A stretch of 64,000 nt of DNA from Lithobates sylvaticus (Eukaryota > Chordata > Amphibia > Anura > Ranidae). The position numbers and the translations under genes were made by a program. The first letter of the stretch is position 1. Each line of letters starts with the position of its first letter. This document shows, piece by piece, positions 11,356 to 22,987 of the stretch. The notes below the pieces were generated by a model that saw only the letters and a list, made by a program, of their open reading frames with translations, was not told the origin of the DNA and did not search any database. Location: positions 578,615,193-578,679,192 of the forward strand of contig CM053029.1 in NCBI GenBank assembly GCA_028564925.1, in the 5' to 3' direction.

Positions 11356-12353
11356 TGCGGTGTACACACGCTGTCACAGTCCCGGAGGATGCTGGGACTG
11401 TGACATCATATGGGGGCGGGGTCACCATGTGACATTCCAGCCAGAGAGAGCGTCGTGTCAACATCGGATGAAGAAAGAAGAAGCAGAAGGCGGCAGCGGC
11501 GACAGCGACGACGGCAACAGAACCCCCTGCCACCGGCAAGAACAGAAGAGACCCCCAAAGACCCCCGAAGCCGGAACAAGACCCCCAGACGACGGCGGCG
11601 ACGAAGAAGAAAGCCGGCTCCTCCGCTAGTGAAAGAGCTAGGTAAAAGAGCAGAAGATATCGGAGGAGTCCGGCGAGAAGACCCCCCAAGACGGAAGAAG
11701 ACCCCCGGAGCTGTGCAATAAAATATTTAATTTTATTTTATTGCATTTCTTTTTTATTTACACTTTTTTCCTTAGGTGAATGGGTAGGGGTACATCGTAC
11801 CCCATACTCATTCACATAGGGTGGGGGGCTGGGATCTGGGGGCCCCCTTATTAAAGGGGGCTCCCAGATTCCGATAAGCCCCCCACCCGCAGACCCCGAC
11901 AACCAACGGCCAGGGTTGTCGGGAAGAGGCCCTTGTCCCCCATGTTGAGGGCACGCGGCCTGGTACGGCTCAGGAGGGGGGGGCGCTCGCTCGGCCCCAC
12001 CCCCTTTCCTGACCGGCCAGGCTGCGTGCTCGGATAAGGGTCTGTGATGGATTTGGGGGGGACCCCCACAACGTTTTTTCGGCGTAGGGGTTCCCCTTTA
12101 AATCCATGCCAGGTGACGGGTCTAGTGCGGCGGCATTCACTGCCTTCGCTAGCCCCGTCTACCTGGAGTCACGTTCTGAATGAACGGACTTTCCTCCGTG
12201 TCCCGCGGACTAGCACACAGACGGCGGGATTAGTCTGAACTTAAAGCTTAGTCCACCGGACTTTTGGGAGGAAAAAGTCCGCCAGAGCCCCACACGTGGG
12301 CGGATTGTCCGGTGGACAATCCCGCGGGAAAGTCCGCTCGTGTGTATGCGGCC
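11356..12353. mobile_element. composite Harbinger-like element
   Basis: Ends TGCGGTGTACACACGCTG and CGCTCGTGTGTATGCGGCC with TTA (11353-11355) and TAA (12354-12356) flanks match the GTACACACG family. The inside is unlike other copies: a purine-rich stretch at 11450-11720 and a GC-rich palindromic stretch 11780-12060 ('gggtggggggctggg', 'ccccttattaaaggggg'). Unrelated repeats have probably inserted inside. The long Arg/Lys-rich frame at 11410-11721 is a product of the purine run. Confidence 0.45.
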
Positions 12354-12387
12354 TAAGAATTACACTTGTTGGAGGACGCTGCACTTA

Positions 12388-12867
12388 AAGTGGTTGTAAA
12401 GTACGAAGGTTTTTTATCTTACTGCATTCTATGCAGTAAGATAAAAAAACCTTCTGTGTGCAGCAGCCGCCCCAGCACGCCTAATACTTACCTGAGCCCC
12501 CCTCTCTCTCCAGCGATGTCCACAAGTGCCTCAGCTGTCCGGGACTCTCCTCCTGATTGGCTGAGACACAGCAGCCCATTGGCTCCCACTGCTGTCAATG
12601 TCAGTTAGCCAATTAGAAGAGAGAAGGGGCAGGGCTGAACCGGGGCTCTGAATGGACACAGGGAGCTGTGACTCGGCACGCGTGCCCTCATAGCAAGCTG
12701 CTTGCTGTGGGGGCACTCGACATGAGGGAAGGGCCAGAAGAGCCAAAGAGGGACCAGAGAAGAGGAAGATCCGGGCTGCTCTGTGCAAAACCACTGCAAC
12801 AGAGCAGGTAAGTATAACATGTTTGTTATTTTTAGAGAAAAAAAAAAAACAAGACTTTACAATCTTT
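12388..12867 (+). mobile_element. piggyBac-like nonautonomous element, family PB2
   Basis: TTAA (12384-12387) is followed by AGTGGTTGTAAAG, and the right side shows 'gactttacaatc'. Internal landmarks 'tatcttactgcattctatgc', 'cagcgatgtccac', 'gctgtgtctcagccaatcag'-like words and 'aacatgtttgttattt' are shared in reverse with 30692-31171. Confidence 0.6.
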
Positions 12868-13044
12868 TTATGTAGTGGGCCTGGTGAACGTTCGTATTAT
12901 CTCCCTTACTAAGGATCTACCTGTGGATGCTGGGTGGTAAAGCTGTTTTAGAAGATTAGAGAGATAATTCTGTCCTCCTTTTGTTACTAATTATTCTGGA
13001 GTATCCTTTTGCCCTAAATCCATCTCCCGTTAAAGTTCTTCTCC

Positions 13045-13232
13045 TAAAGCACCCCTTCCCATTGAAAACAATGGGGCAGCGCCGCAAAACCACCGGGAAA
13101 GTGCTGATGCAGCGGCACTTTGCGGGCGGTTTTAACCCCTTTTCAGCCGCTAGCGGGGGTTAAAACCATCCCGCTACCGGCCGAATATCGCCACTAAAAT
13201 GATGGTAAAGAGGCGCTCCAGTCTGAAAGTAG
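13045..13232 (+). mobile_element. truncated Harbinger-like MITE, TTTCACAC family
   Basis: Shares 'cccattgaaa(a/t)caatggg', 'cgccgcaaaac', 'ggcggttttaacccctttt', 'agccgctagcggggg' with 13508-13938. It ends 'ctgaaagtagcc' before TTA. Left end missing. Confidence 0.55.
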
Positions 13233-13507
13233 CCTTACATTCGCAAAGTGAAATTTCACTGCATTCACTAAGCTAAGTCTAAATTCCCTTGCAAGGTGAA
13301 TATTCGTTTTTCAAAGTTAGCATGCTAAACTTTATTAAATCAGGGTCAGTATCTTTATTGCTTATGTTCTGGGACTAAAAAAATTAAATACTGTAAACAT
13401 TTCAATTTATCATACAGCGAGTATAAATATTTCATCACATGAATATTTCGTATTTACAGTATATTAACAAGCAGAAGGTTGAGCTTTAGATTTTTTTCAC
13501 ATCTTAA

Positions 13508-13938
13508 GAGCCCTTTCACACCGAGTGCATTTTGCAGGCGCTATAGCGTTAGAAATAGCGCCTGCAATCCGCCCTCAAACTGCTGCACCATTGTCTGCAG
13601 TGTGAAAGCCCGAGGGCTTTCACACTGCAGCGGTGCGCTGGCAGGGCATCACAAAATATCCTGCCAGCAGCTTCTTTGGAGCGGTGAAGGATCAGTGAAC
13701 TCACCGCTCCTCCACCGCTGCTCCCCATTGAAATCAATGGGGCATCGCTGTAATACCGCCGGCAAAACGCCAATATTGTGGCGTTTTGCCGGGGGTTTTA
13801 ACCCTTTCTCGGCCGCTAGCGGGGGGTAAAAGTGCCCCGCTAGCGGCCGAAATGCGACGCAAATCCGACTGTAAAACGCCGCTAAAAATAGCAGCGTTTT
13901 ACCGCCGACGCTATGGGCGGTGTGGTGTGAAAGGGTTC
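13508..13938. mobile_element. Harbinger-like MITE, TTTCACAC family
   Basis: Ends GAGCCCTTTCACACCGAG and GGTGTGAAAGGGTTC, flanked by TAA on both sides (13505-13507, 13939-13941). The inside is dense with 'agcgcc', 'cgctagcgg' and other short palindromes. Relatives at 33589-33956 and 36486-36850 have clean TAA and TTA duplications. Confidence 0.75.
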
Positions 13939-13941
13939 TAA

Positions 13942-15299
13942 CTGAGTTGATGACAAATATCCTGTTAATTACAGGGTTCAATGGCTGAAGCTCAAATTCA
14001 TACACAAATAAGGGGGACATTGAGTTTTATTCTTTCTAAGATCTAGACATAGGGGTGAGTTTCCAGACCCAAATATCTACACAACTGTAGACACAAAGCA
14101 CATCCATCATCTAGTTCCCAGGATTAAAATTAAAAGTCTACAGATAGCATGTGTCTTTCTGTATTACCTCAGCCCTCTTCATTGCCCCTTCCATTCATTT
14201 ATATCCCAGAGGAGGACCACCTGTGAAGAGGATAGAAATTGTCTCCAATGTTTAGGCTGCATACATGTTCCCCCAACCAGGTAAGAAACCATAGATTGTG
14301 TCTCCAAAACACTGCAATGGTGTCAACAACACTTCACAAACACAATACAAAAAAAACTTATACAACATGACATATTTATAATGCAAGCATCTATTTTAAA
14401 AACAGATATACAACATTATTTAAAAAATTTATGAACTAAAAAAATAAAATTAAAACTGGCACAAACTAATATAATTTCCCTTTAATTATTTCCATGTATT
14501 GCAATTATGTGAGTATTTGATTTGAATTGATCAGTGCTCCAGTGTAGAGTCTGAAGCCTGAAATTAGTTTACACTTTAACGAAAAATACTAATATTAAAA
14601 AAATGTAATGTGGCGTTAAGGTGAGAAAAAATGTAGCACCTTATTTGAATTATTGGAAATTTGTATAAATTTTGTTTTCCAAGAATTTGGAATTGTCTTT
14701 ACAAAATATATTTTCCCAAATGTTATTGTTTTTCAATATAATACAAAATCACATTTGCCTACTGTATATAATACTCCCTTCCTCTATCCAAAATAAAAAA
14801 AATGGTTTCTCTTTTTTTGAGGAAACTGTACTTTTGCCATAATAGTTGGAACACAGTTTTAAGCTCTGCCCATTTCCTCATTGGGGGACGCACCTCTCTC
14901 TGGGACTTTCATCTTTCCTCTCCTATACTCGCCCTTTTCTCTTCCCGTCATTTCTCTTCCCGTCATTTCTCTTCCCTTTCCTCTCTTTTCTGCCTTTATT
15001 CTTTAGAGACTCACACCTTACCCTTCTTCTCCTTTTGTTTCCCTTTTCCTATTTACTAGCTTTTACTTCATTGTAGCCCTACTGTGTTGTGCTCATATAG
15101 CTCATTACCATGAATAAACCACGGTATAACTGACTAATGATTACTGGATTCAATATAACTTATAAAGGCTCAATAATAAAATTGTATGGATTAGGCTTGT
15201 AAACCTTAGGTGGATATCAAATTGTATGTTTAGCCCAATTTCAGTGACTCTACTCAGCACTTTCATGATATAGCCTGCTAGCCACTAGGCCACATTCTG
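13942..15299. other. unassigned intergenic DNA with pyrimidine tract
   Basis: No gene seen. 14900-15055 is a strongly pyrimidine-rich strand (C/T-rich with repeated 'tctcttcccgtcattt'). No element ends identified. Confidence 0.35.
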
Positions 15300-16080
15300 T
15301 TTGTATCCATGATTGTAACTGATGCTGCTCAAAGTTGCCGCCTCAACCTCTGCAACATCTCCAAGATATGCCTCTTCCTAACCAATGACACCAAAACGCT
15401 TCTAATTCACTCCCTGGTTATCTCTTGACTACTGCAACTTCCTTCTCATTGGATTACCTCTAAATAGGCTATCCTCCGAATGCTGCTGCCAGACATATCC
15501 ACCTTACAAACCGCTCTGCGTCTGCTACCTCTCCCTGCCAATCCCTCCATTGGCTGCCACTCAACCAACTAATTAAATTCAAGATACTAATAGTAACTTA
15601 CAAAGGCCTCCACAACCTGGTCCCCAGCTACATTACTAACCTGGTCTCAAAATACCAACCTAATCGTTCTCTTCCCTCCTCCCAAGACCTCCTGCTCTCT
15701 AGCTCCCCTGTCACATCATCCTATGCTCGCCTCGAGGACTTCTTCCGAGCCTCTCCCATCCTCTGGAATGTTCTACCCCAATTGTCCGACTATCTCCTAC
15801 TTTATTCACTTTCAGACAATCCCTGAAAACTTATCTCTTCAGAGAAGGCTATGTGGCCACCACCTAACAAATGTACATTTCATTTCTTCATTAGCACATC
15901 CCCCACAGTTATTACCTTTTGTATCTCTTAACCCTCCCTCTTAGATTTTAAGATCTAACGAGCAGGACCCTCTGATTCCTACTGTATTAAAATGTATTTT
16001 AGTTGTACTGTCTACCCTCAAGTTGTAAAATGCTGCGTAAACTGTTGGTGCTATATAAATCCTGAATAATAATAATAAAT
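15300..16080 (+). pseudogene. CR1/L2-type LINE, 3' end of reverse transcriptase ORF plus tail
   Basis: From about 15508 a frame reads NRSASATSPCQSLHWLPL, then IKFKIL, TYKGLHNLVPSYITNL. This is the conserved region after the reverse transcriptase domain in CR1/L2-group LINEs (SLHWLPV...FKIL...YKALH...PSYLSDL). The similarity continues toward 'RASPILWNVLP'. The copy ends at 16079 in 'ctatataaatcctg' plus an (AAT)n tail, a typical LINE 3' end. It is 5'-truncated; the endonuclease and RT core are absent. Several in-frame breaks suggest an old copy. Confidence 0.65.
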
Positions 16081-16192
16081 TCATACATGCACCACAGTGG
16101 TGGTCTACCTTATGTTCAATGTATCTTATGTTTTTGTTAATGTTGTTCAATATAAATATTTGAACAAGAAAAAATGGTTTGCCTTTAGAAAT

Positions 16193-16236
16193 CCCCCTGA
16201 GGAAGACACGTGACCCTGTGTTGACATGCGTAGGGG
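16193..16236 (+). ncRNA. hammerhead-ribozyme-like motif, degenerate
   Basis: CCCC (16193-16196) pairs with GGGG (16233-16236) as stem I. CTGAGGA at 16197-16203 fits the CTGANGA core. ACAC/GTGT forms stem II. 'gacatgcgta' stands where GAA, mini stem III and the cleavage base are expected. GAC instead of GAA predicts loss of activity. Confidence 0.55.
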
Positions 16237-16431
16237 AGTGGCACGGATGGTGATGACACCAGGAACTTAGCGTGGAACTGGGTAACGACGAGGGTGTCTG
16301 CGGGGCTTACATGGAGTGAGAGAGACATTTCCCACCACTGAGTTTTTAAGCTTGGCATAGTCTGGTGCGTGAAATGTTTTGTTTTATGTAATAAACTTGA
16401 TTTTAAATGATAAAAGCACTATCAGCTTTTA

Positions 16432-16433
<2 letters not shown>

Positions 16434-16484
<51 letters not shown>
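16434..16484. repeat. (TA)n microsatellite
   Basis: Uninterrupted alternating TA for about 50 bp, lying inside the 16189-17078 insertion. Confidence 0.95.
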
Positions 16485-16487
<3 letters not shown>

Positions 16488-17093
16488 GGATACTATGGAC
16501 CATCTGTGAGGAGATAATGGAGAGGGTACTTGGGACACACCATGTTGTAGTCCTGGGGAGACTAAAAAACAGTTTCTGACCCTACTGAGTTGTAGTGGTC
16601 GCATTACTTCAGGTGAGATTACTCCTGGAGGGGGGGAGCACCTGCAGTGATTTATTTGACTTCACCAACTGTGAGCACGAAAGGAGTGGGCGGAGTTAAA
16701 GACACTAGTGTGTGAAACCCTATTTATGTGGAGAAAGACGTTTCCTCTATGTTTGCATGGACGCATATTTCACTTTATCTGGATTTTATAATTCTTTATA
16801 CACTTATCTATTGGTTGGTTTTTGTAACACAAGTTATTGTTGTTCGATTCAACTGAATTTTTATTATTCTTCATTTTTTTTTTTTTTTTTTCAATATCAT
16901 TGCACATTGCATTTAATAATTGTGGTAGTTTTCATAGCTTAGCACTGCACAGTTTACTTTATTAATATCTTTGCTGCACAACTATGGGATTGTGATTAGT
17001 GTTAGCTGCTTTTCTATATGGTTTTCTTTTAGTTTTCACATTTTTAGTAGTAGCGCGTAGGTTTGTATGTTTTTTTATATGGTTTGCCTTTAG

Positions 17094-17905
17094 TTACACT
17101 TTAAAAAACCCCATTAAGGTATTTTATTACCTTCTTTCGAAGAATTGGTCATGGTCTTTACCAAACATTTAACGAGGTTGGAGTAAAGCTCAGGCTACCA
17201 AAATCAATCCAAAGATTTTCTCTATTATAAACATACTCTTGTCAATCTATGTAGATTGCTGGCTAACTTTATCCCCCTATTCAGTTGTTCATAAAGGTGG
17301 TAATGGAACAATTTTCGTAGGCTTGATTGTTGGGGCGTTTCACTGAAAGGCTTTATTAAAGAAAACATGAACACTGTTACATTTAGCATTTTCCACCTTT
17401 CGTCCATCTCTCTTCACCATTATTTCTCAAGCCCAGTGAACATGAAATACTCAGGATTAATAATGTATGTGTCCTTTTAAATGTGTTTAAAACGATCCAC
17501 TTAGCTTTTCTGGTCATTGGCTTGACGCAGCTGTCATTTTCCCTCTGCTTCAATTTCACCCTGTGGGTGAGCACTTTAAAATATACATTTCACACCTCTT
17601 TACATGCCGGAAAAGGGGAGCCGAACATTGCAGCTCTGCCCTTCTGTTTGCAGAGGATAGTTTTCGCTCGAACACTTGGCCTGATGTGGACTGAACATTT
17701 CTTAGGTCACACTTATTCCTTCTTAAGTCTTTAATTAATATTCATACTGTGTAACTTGCATTTTCTATTAATACACTGGCAAGTAACAGGGGAGCCTTTC
17801 ATGGGAATGTTTTCATATAATCATGGCGTGGAAGGAAATATTTTGCTGAATAACACATGTACACCAAGTGTCATGAAAATCTGCAGTCCTGGCTTATTTC
17901 AGTTT
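17094..17905. other. unassigned intergenic DNA
   Basis: No gene, repeat end or RNA recognised. Base composition is mixed and less repeat-like than the surroundings, so this may be old single-copy sequence. Confidence 0.35.
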
Positions 17906-20455
17906 AAAAAACACGTTCGGCAATAACAGACCCAGGGCCACCTCTACGCATCTTATGGGTTAAATATTATATTATATTATATTATATTATATGGTTTTAA
18001 TATATAAGAATATATTATAATATATAATAATATATATGATATTATATTATATTTATTATTCAACAAGTTCGGCAATAACAGAATCAGAGCCACCTCTACA
18101 CATCTTATGGGTTAAATATTATATTATATTATATTATATGGTTTTAACCACTTCAGCCCCAGACCAATTGGCAGCCAAAGGACCAGGCCCCTTTTTGCAA
18201 TTCGGCACTGCGTCGCTTTAACTAACAATTGCGCGGTCATGCGACGTGGCTCCAAAACAAAATTGGCGTCCTTTTTTTCCCACAAATAGAGCTTTCTTTT
18301 GGTGGTATTTGATCGCCCCTGCGGTTTTTATTTTTTGCGCTATAAACAAAAATAGAGCGACAATTTTGAAAAAAATGCAATGTTTTTTACTTTTTGCTAT
18401 AATAAATATCCCAAAAAATATAAAAAAAAACATTTTTTTTCCTCAGTTTAGGCCGATACGTATTCTTCTACATATTTTTGGTAAAAAAAATCGCAATTAG
18501 CGATTATTGATTAGTTTGCGCAAAAGTTATAGCGTTTACAAAATAGGGGATAGTTTTATAGCATTTTTATTAATATTTTTTTTTTTACTAGTAATGGCGG
18601 CGATCAGCGATTTTTATTGTGACTGCGACATTTTGGCGGACACATCGGACATTTTTGACACACATTTTTGGGACATTTGTCATTTATACAGCAATCACTG
18701 CTATTTAAATAGCACTGATTCCTATGTAAATGACAATTGTAGTTAGGGGGTTAACCACTAGGGGGCGGGGAGGAGTCAGTGTGACGTGTTGTGTTTTTTT
18801 TTACAGTAGGGGGGCGTGGCTGTACGTCTGACGTCATTGATCGGCGTTCCCGATGACAGGGAACTGCCGATCACTGACAGTCAGTGTAGGAAGCGCGGGG
18901 GAGAGGTTTGTTTACATAGACCTCTCCCCGTTCTTCCGCTCCGTAACCCGATCGCGGGATACCAGCGGCGATCGGGTCCGCTGGTCCCGCGGCCGGGGTC
19001 ACGGAGCTCCCGACCGGGTCGCGAGCGCGCCGCTAGCGGCGCGCGCGCGACCCACGGGCAGGCACATGCACGATCACGTACAGGTACGTGATTCTGCCTG
19101 CCCGTGCCATTCTGCTGACGTATATATGCAGTGGCCGGTCGGGAAGCGGTTAATATATAAGAATATATAGGGAATATATAATAATATATATGATATTATA
19201 TTATATTTATTTTTCAACACATTCGGCAATAACAGACCCGAAGCCGCCTCTACGCATCTTATGGGTTAAATACTATATTATATTATATGGTTTTAATATA
19301 TAAGAATATATAATAATATATATGATATTATATTATATTTATTACTCAACATGTTCGGCAATAACAGACCCAGAGCCACCTCTACGCATCTTATGGGTTA
19401 AATATTATATTATATTATATGGTTTTAATATATAAGAATATATACTAATATATAATAATATATATGATATTATATTATATTTATTTTTCAACACGTTCGG
19501 CAATAACAGACCCAAAGCCACCTCTACGCATCTTATGGGTTAAATATTATATTATATTATATGGTTTTAATATATATGAATATATAATAATATATATGAT
19601 ATTATATTTATTACTCAACACGTTCAGCAATAACAGACCCGGAGCCACCTTTACGCATCTTATGGGTTAAATATTATATTATAGTATATGGTTTAAATAT
19701 AAGAATATATAATAATATATATGATATTATATTATATTTATTTTTAAACACGTTCGGCAATAACAGACCCAAAGCCACCTCTACACATCTTATGAGTTAA
19801 ATATTATATTATATTATATGGTTTTAATATATAAGAATATATAATAATATATAATAATATATATGATATTATATTATATTTATTACTCAACGCATTCGGC
19901 AATAACAGACCTGGAGCCACCTCTATGCATCTTATGGGTTAAATAGTATATTATATTATATTATATGGTTTTAATACATAAGAATATATAATAATATATA
20001 TGATATTATATTATATTTATTTTTCAACACGTTCGGCAATAACAGACCTGGAGCCACCTCTACGCATCTTATGGGTTAAATATTATATTATATTATATGG
20101 TTTTAATATATAATAATATATAATAATATATATGATATTATATTATATTTATTACTCAACACATTCGGCAATAACAGACCCGGAGCCACCTCTATGCATC
20201 TTATGGGTTAAATATTATATTATATTATATTATATTATATTATATGGTTTTAATATCTAAGAATATATAATAATATATATGATATGATATTATATTTATT
20301 TTTCAACACGTTCGGCAATAACAGACCCGGAGCTACCTCTACGCATCTTATGGGTTAAATATTATATTATATTATATGGTTTTATTAACTAAGAATATAT
20401 AATAATATATAATAATATATATGATATCATATTATATTTATTATATGGTTTTAAT
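17906..20455. repeat. AT-rich satellite, unit about 135 bp
   Basis: Eleven units, marked by 'cggcaataacaga' at about 17918, 18069, 19213, 19352, 19497, 19625 (variant), 19755, 19897, 20034, 20167 and 20308. Each unit has a conserved GC-richer half ('gagccacctctacgcatctt', 'atgggttaaat') and a half of pure A/T (attat/atata strings). Two subtypes differ by 'tttattactcaac' and 'tttatttttcaac' and tend to alternate. A 1004-bp piggyBac-like element interrupts it at 18146-19149. Confidence 0.95.
18146..19149 (+). mobile_element. PB1 piggyBac-like element inserted in the satellite
   Basis: Starts CCACTTCAGCCCC and ends GGGAAGCGG. TTAA stands on both sides (18142-18145, 19150-19153), while intact satellite units read 'ggttttaatatataag' with a single TTAA at this place. 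The insertion therefore duplicated TTAA, the piggyBac hallmark. Left half A/T-rich; right half CpG-rich ('gatcgcgggataccagcgg', 'gcgagcgcgccgc'). It is the best-preserved PB1 copy here and has no transposase. Confidence 0.9.
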
Positions 20456-20900
20456 ATGTTTCTTAATAAATACAGTTTTATAAACCTTGCTATTTCCTTC
20501 TTTATTGATCTCTCTTCTCTTCATACACAGTAGGATAGAGTATGTAATATACAGTAAGGGGATGTGTCACTGTGATGTTGGGAGTGATCACTTCTTCTAA
20601 AGAAAATAAACTTTGGTTAAATTTTTTTTAAATTACTCATGCTGACTAATTATTACTGGGATGGATTCATCTTTTCTGTAATCACTTAAGCCACATTGAA
20701 TTCTCTAAGCCAGATGTAAATCTTTTCACCTAAAGGAGACTGTTAGTTATACAAGTAAAAATGTTACTGTTGTTGGAATGATTTTAGCTGGGTTAAAACG
20801 TGGTTTGCTTGAAATAATTATTCAATATTACCATAGAATAGTTACTATAGGTCTAAATTATTTCCAGAGAGTTACATTATCCCTGTAGTAATAGTTTATT
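20456..20900. repeat. paralogous block A
   Basis: About 440 bp that recurs, with several insertions, at 30228-30597 and 32286-32520. Shared words include 'ccttgctatttcctt', 'taatatacagt', 'cttctaaagaaaata', 'cattgaattc', 'gcaaatcttttcacct' type and 'ttatacaagtaaaaatgtta'. No gene content seen. Confidence 0.75.
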
Positions 20901-20901
20901 C

Positions 20902-21145
20902 ATAGGCTTGCGCATAGGGTGTACCGGAGGTGCCTTGGCACACCCTAATCACCCCATGCACATAAGTATTATCTCTCTGTGTGCCGGCAGGAAAATGGGA
21001 AAGATCTCCCTCTTACCGGCTCTGCCATGAGAGAAGAGTTTACACTCTTCTCTTTCGCCTTACATTGGGTGATTAATGTGCCGGTCGGACATATGTAGAC
21101 ACACACAAACGTGTGTTTATGCTTTAGGCTGCGCACACCTATGGG
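20902..21145. mobile_element. short TIR element, CATAGGYGTGCGCA family
   Basis: Left 'ataggcttgcgcatagggtg' and right 'gctgcgcacacctatggg' are inverted. The same pair of ends with 'ggcacaccctaatcacc' occurs at 37786-39098. Superfamily not determined. Confidence 0.5.
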
Positions 21146-21182
21146 TTTATTAACCAAGCCTATTTCTGACATTTGTTGCTTA

Positions 21183-21500
21183 TGCCCCGTACACACGATC
21201 GGAAAATCGGCCAGCAAAAGACCGATGAGAGCTTTTGGTCGGAAAATGCGACCGTGTGTATGCTCCATCGGACTTTTGCTGGTGGAATTCCCGTCAGGAA
21301 ATGATTGAGAGCAAACAATTCGACGCATGCTTGGAAGCATTGAACTTAATTTTCTCAGCTTGTCGTAGTGTTTTGTACGTCACCGCGTTCTTGACGAAAG
21401 TTCAGAGAATGTGTGTATGCAAGCCAAGCTTGAGCGGAATTCCGTCGGAAAAATCATGCAAGATTTTTCGGATGGAAATTCCGCTCGTGTGTACGGGGCA
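21183..21500. mobile_element. Harbinger-like MITE, GTACACACG family
   Basis: TGCCCCGTACACACGATCGG and CGTGTGTACGGGGCA ends with identical TTA flanks (21180-21182, 21501-21503). This is the clearest TTA duplication for this family. 318 bp, no frame. Confidence 0.85.
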
Positions 21501-21555
21501 TTACAAGTAAAAATCTGTATTTTTTTTGATAGAAAATTATTTAGAACCCCCAAAC

Positions 21556-21556
<1 letters not shown>

Positions 21557-21597
<41 letters not shown>
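21557..21597. repeat. (TA)n microsatellite, left flank of the Ngaro element
   Basis: Pure TA run ending where the Ngaro terminal repeat begins. A matching TA run lies at the other end (27197-27249), so the element sits inside one TA tract of the older repeat. Confidence 0.9.
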
Positions 21598-21600
<3 letters not shown>

Positions 21601-21767
21601 GGTCGGAGCCCTCGGTCCTTAACGATGTGAAGGAGCAAACATAAACACGCCACAAGACAGACAACGAACTAGACCTGAAGTGTGCCCTGGTCTACCGTAA
21701 GGTAAGCCCTGGTGAGCTGAACCGTGAGGCCCTTTCTGCTAGGAGAGTAGTTAAGAAAAGGGCGCTT
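21597..21767 (-). repeat. Ngaro terminal repeat B2
   Basis: Nearly identical to 21941-22109; both begin 'tttatggtcggagccctcgg' and end 'aagaaaagggcgc'. Confidence 0.85.
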
Positions 21768-21838
21768 ACCTGAGAAGTAATGGCTGTTTCTGTAGAGAAA
21801 CGTATTAGAGTGTTCTGAGAAGGGGAATGGGGTGGGCG

Positions 21839-21940
21839 GGTACGGCGCGCTGGAACCGACACCGGCCGCGTGGAGAGGTCTGGTATGTATACCCTCCGGG
21901 CTCCTCCCATAATTGCAGGCCACCATGCTGGCCTTCCTAT
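21839..21940 (-). repeat. Ngaro terminal repeat A2
   Basis: Matches 27097-27198 over about 100 bp, including 'tacggcgcgctggaaccgac' and 'cctccgggctcctcccataa'. Confidence 0.85.
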
Positions 21941-22109
21941 TTATGGTCGGAGCCCTCGGTCCTTAACGATGTGAAGGAGCAAACATAAACACGCCACAAG
22001 ACAGACAACGAACTAGACCTGAAGTGTGCCCTGGTCTACCGTAAGGTAAGCCCTGGTGAGCTGAACCGTGAGGCCCTTTCTGCTAGGAGAGTAGTTAAGA
22101 AAAGGGCGC
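21941..22109 (-). repeat. Ngaro terminal repeat B1
   Basis: Direct copy of 21597-21767, adjoining the internal region. Confidence 0.85.
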
Positions 22110-22942
22110 AAAGACTTGTTTTTAGGGAGGTAATGGTTTATTGTTTGGCAAAAGAAGTTTATAAGACTGGTGGCGCCGTGAAGGTGGTGACTCAGACTAG
22201 GGTTAGTTGAGACCAGTGAGGGATAGCAGACATGGTCGGATCGGCTCCGGGTTCCTGTGAAAAGAACAACGGGAAATTGAATCGGGACAGAGCGTCAGCT
22301 GAGGTGTTACACTTGCCCGGGATGTGGACACAGAGGACTTTGAACTGGTGTAGCAGGGATAGTTGAACAAGCCTGCGCAGGAAGGCCATAATGGTCAAGG
22401 ACCTGGACCGGCCTTTGTTTATGATGTCAGCTGTGGCCTGATTATCGGTGGCGAAAACCACCGTCTGGCCTGCCCAACTGCTTCCCCAGGTTCGTGCTGC
22501 TGCCACTATTGGGTATAGTTCGAATAAGTAGGAGGATTGGCTGAAACCGGGGATTGCCAAGATCTCTGGCGGCCATGGACCGGCAAACCAGTGGGGGCCA
22601 AAAATAGCTGCGAAGCCCGTGGAGGCAGCGGCATCAGTGACAATCTGGGGAGAAGAGGGAGATGCTGCCGGAATGAACATGGAAATGCCATTCCAGTCGG
22701 CCAGGAAGTGGTCCCACATGGAAAGGTCGGCTATGGCTGCCTGATCAAGTCTGAAGATCTGGTCTGGGTCTTGACATCCTGTGAGAAAAACTAGGAGGCG
22801 GGAGACAAAGGATCGTCCCTGAGGGATGACTCTTACTGCGAAGTTTAACATCCCGAGTAAGGACTGGAGTTGCCTCCTGGAGCACCCCTGGGTGGCCGTG
22901 AAGGAATGAATGACTTCCCTGATGCGAGTCAACTTGTCTGGT

Positions 22943-22987
22943 GAGCTATGAGTAAGCACTGAAATACAGTGCGAAACGCGTCAGCTC
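22943..22987 (+). ncRNA. hammerhead-ribozyme-like motif with variant core
   Basis: Stem I GAGCT/AGCTC, stem II GCACTG/CAGTGC with an AAATA loop, then GAA, palindrome ACGCGT and C. The segment between stems I and II is ATGAGTAA rather than CTGANGA, the same type as ATGAATAA in the Penelope-like pLTRs. Architecture is clear; catalytic ability is doubtful. Confidence 0.65.

Larger units (their letters stand above)
16189..17078 (+). mobile_element. hammerhead-headed retroelement insertion (Penelope pLTR-like)
   Basis: A 15-bp target duplication, ATGGTTTGCCTTTAG, lies at 16174-16188 and 17079-17093, so the 890 bp between is one insertion. It begins 4 bp before a hammerhead-like motif (16193-16236). 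The rest is A/T-rich, with 'tttatacacttatctattgg'-like words similar to the Penelope-like repeats at 47300-47600. It carries a (TA)n run at 16434-16484. No coding frame. Confidence 0.7.

Noticed and set aside
11410-11721. Arg/Lys-rich open frame as a basic nuclear protein
   Set aside because: The frame lies in a purine-rich tract inside a composite repeat, with no motif and no conserved context.
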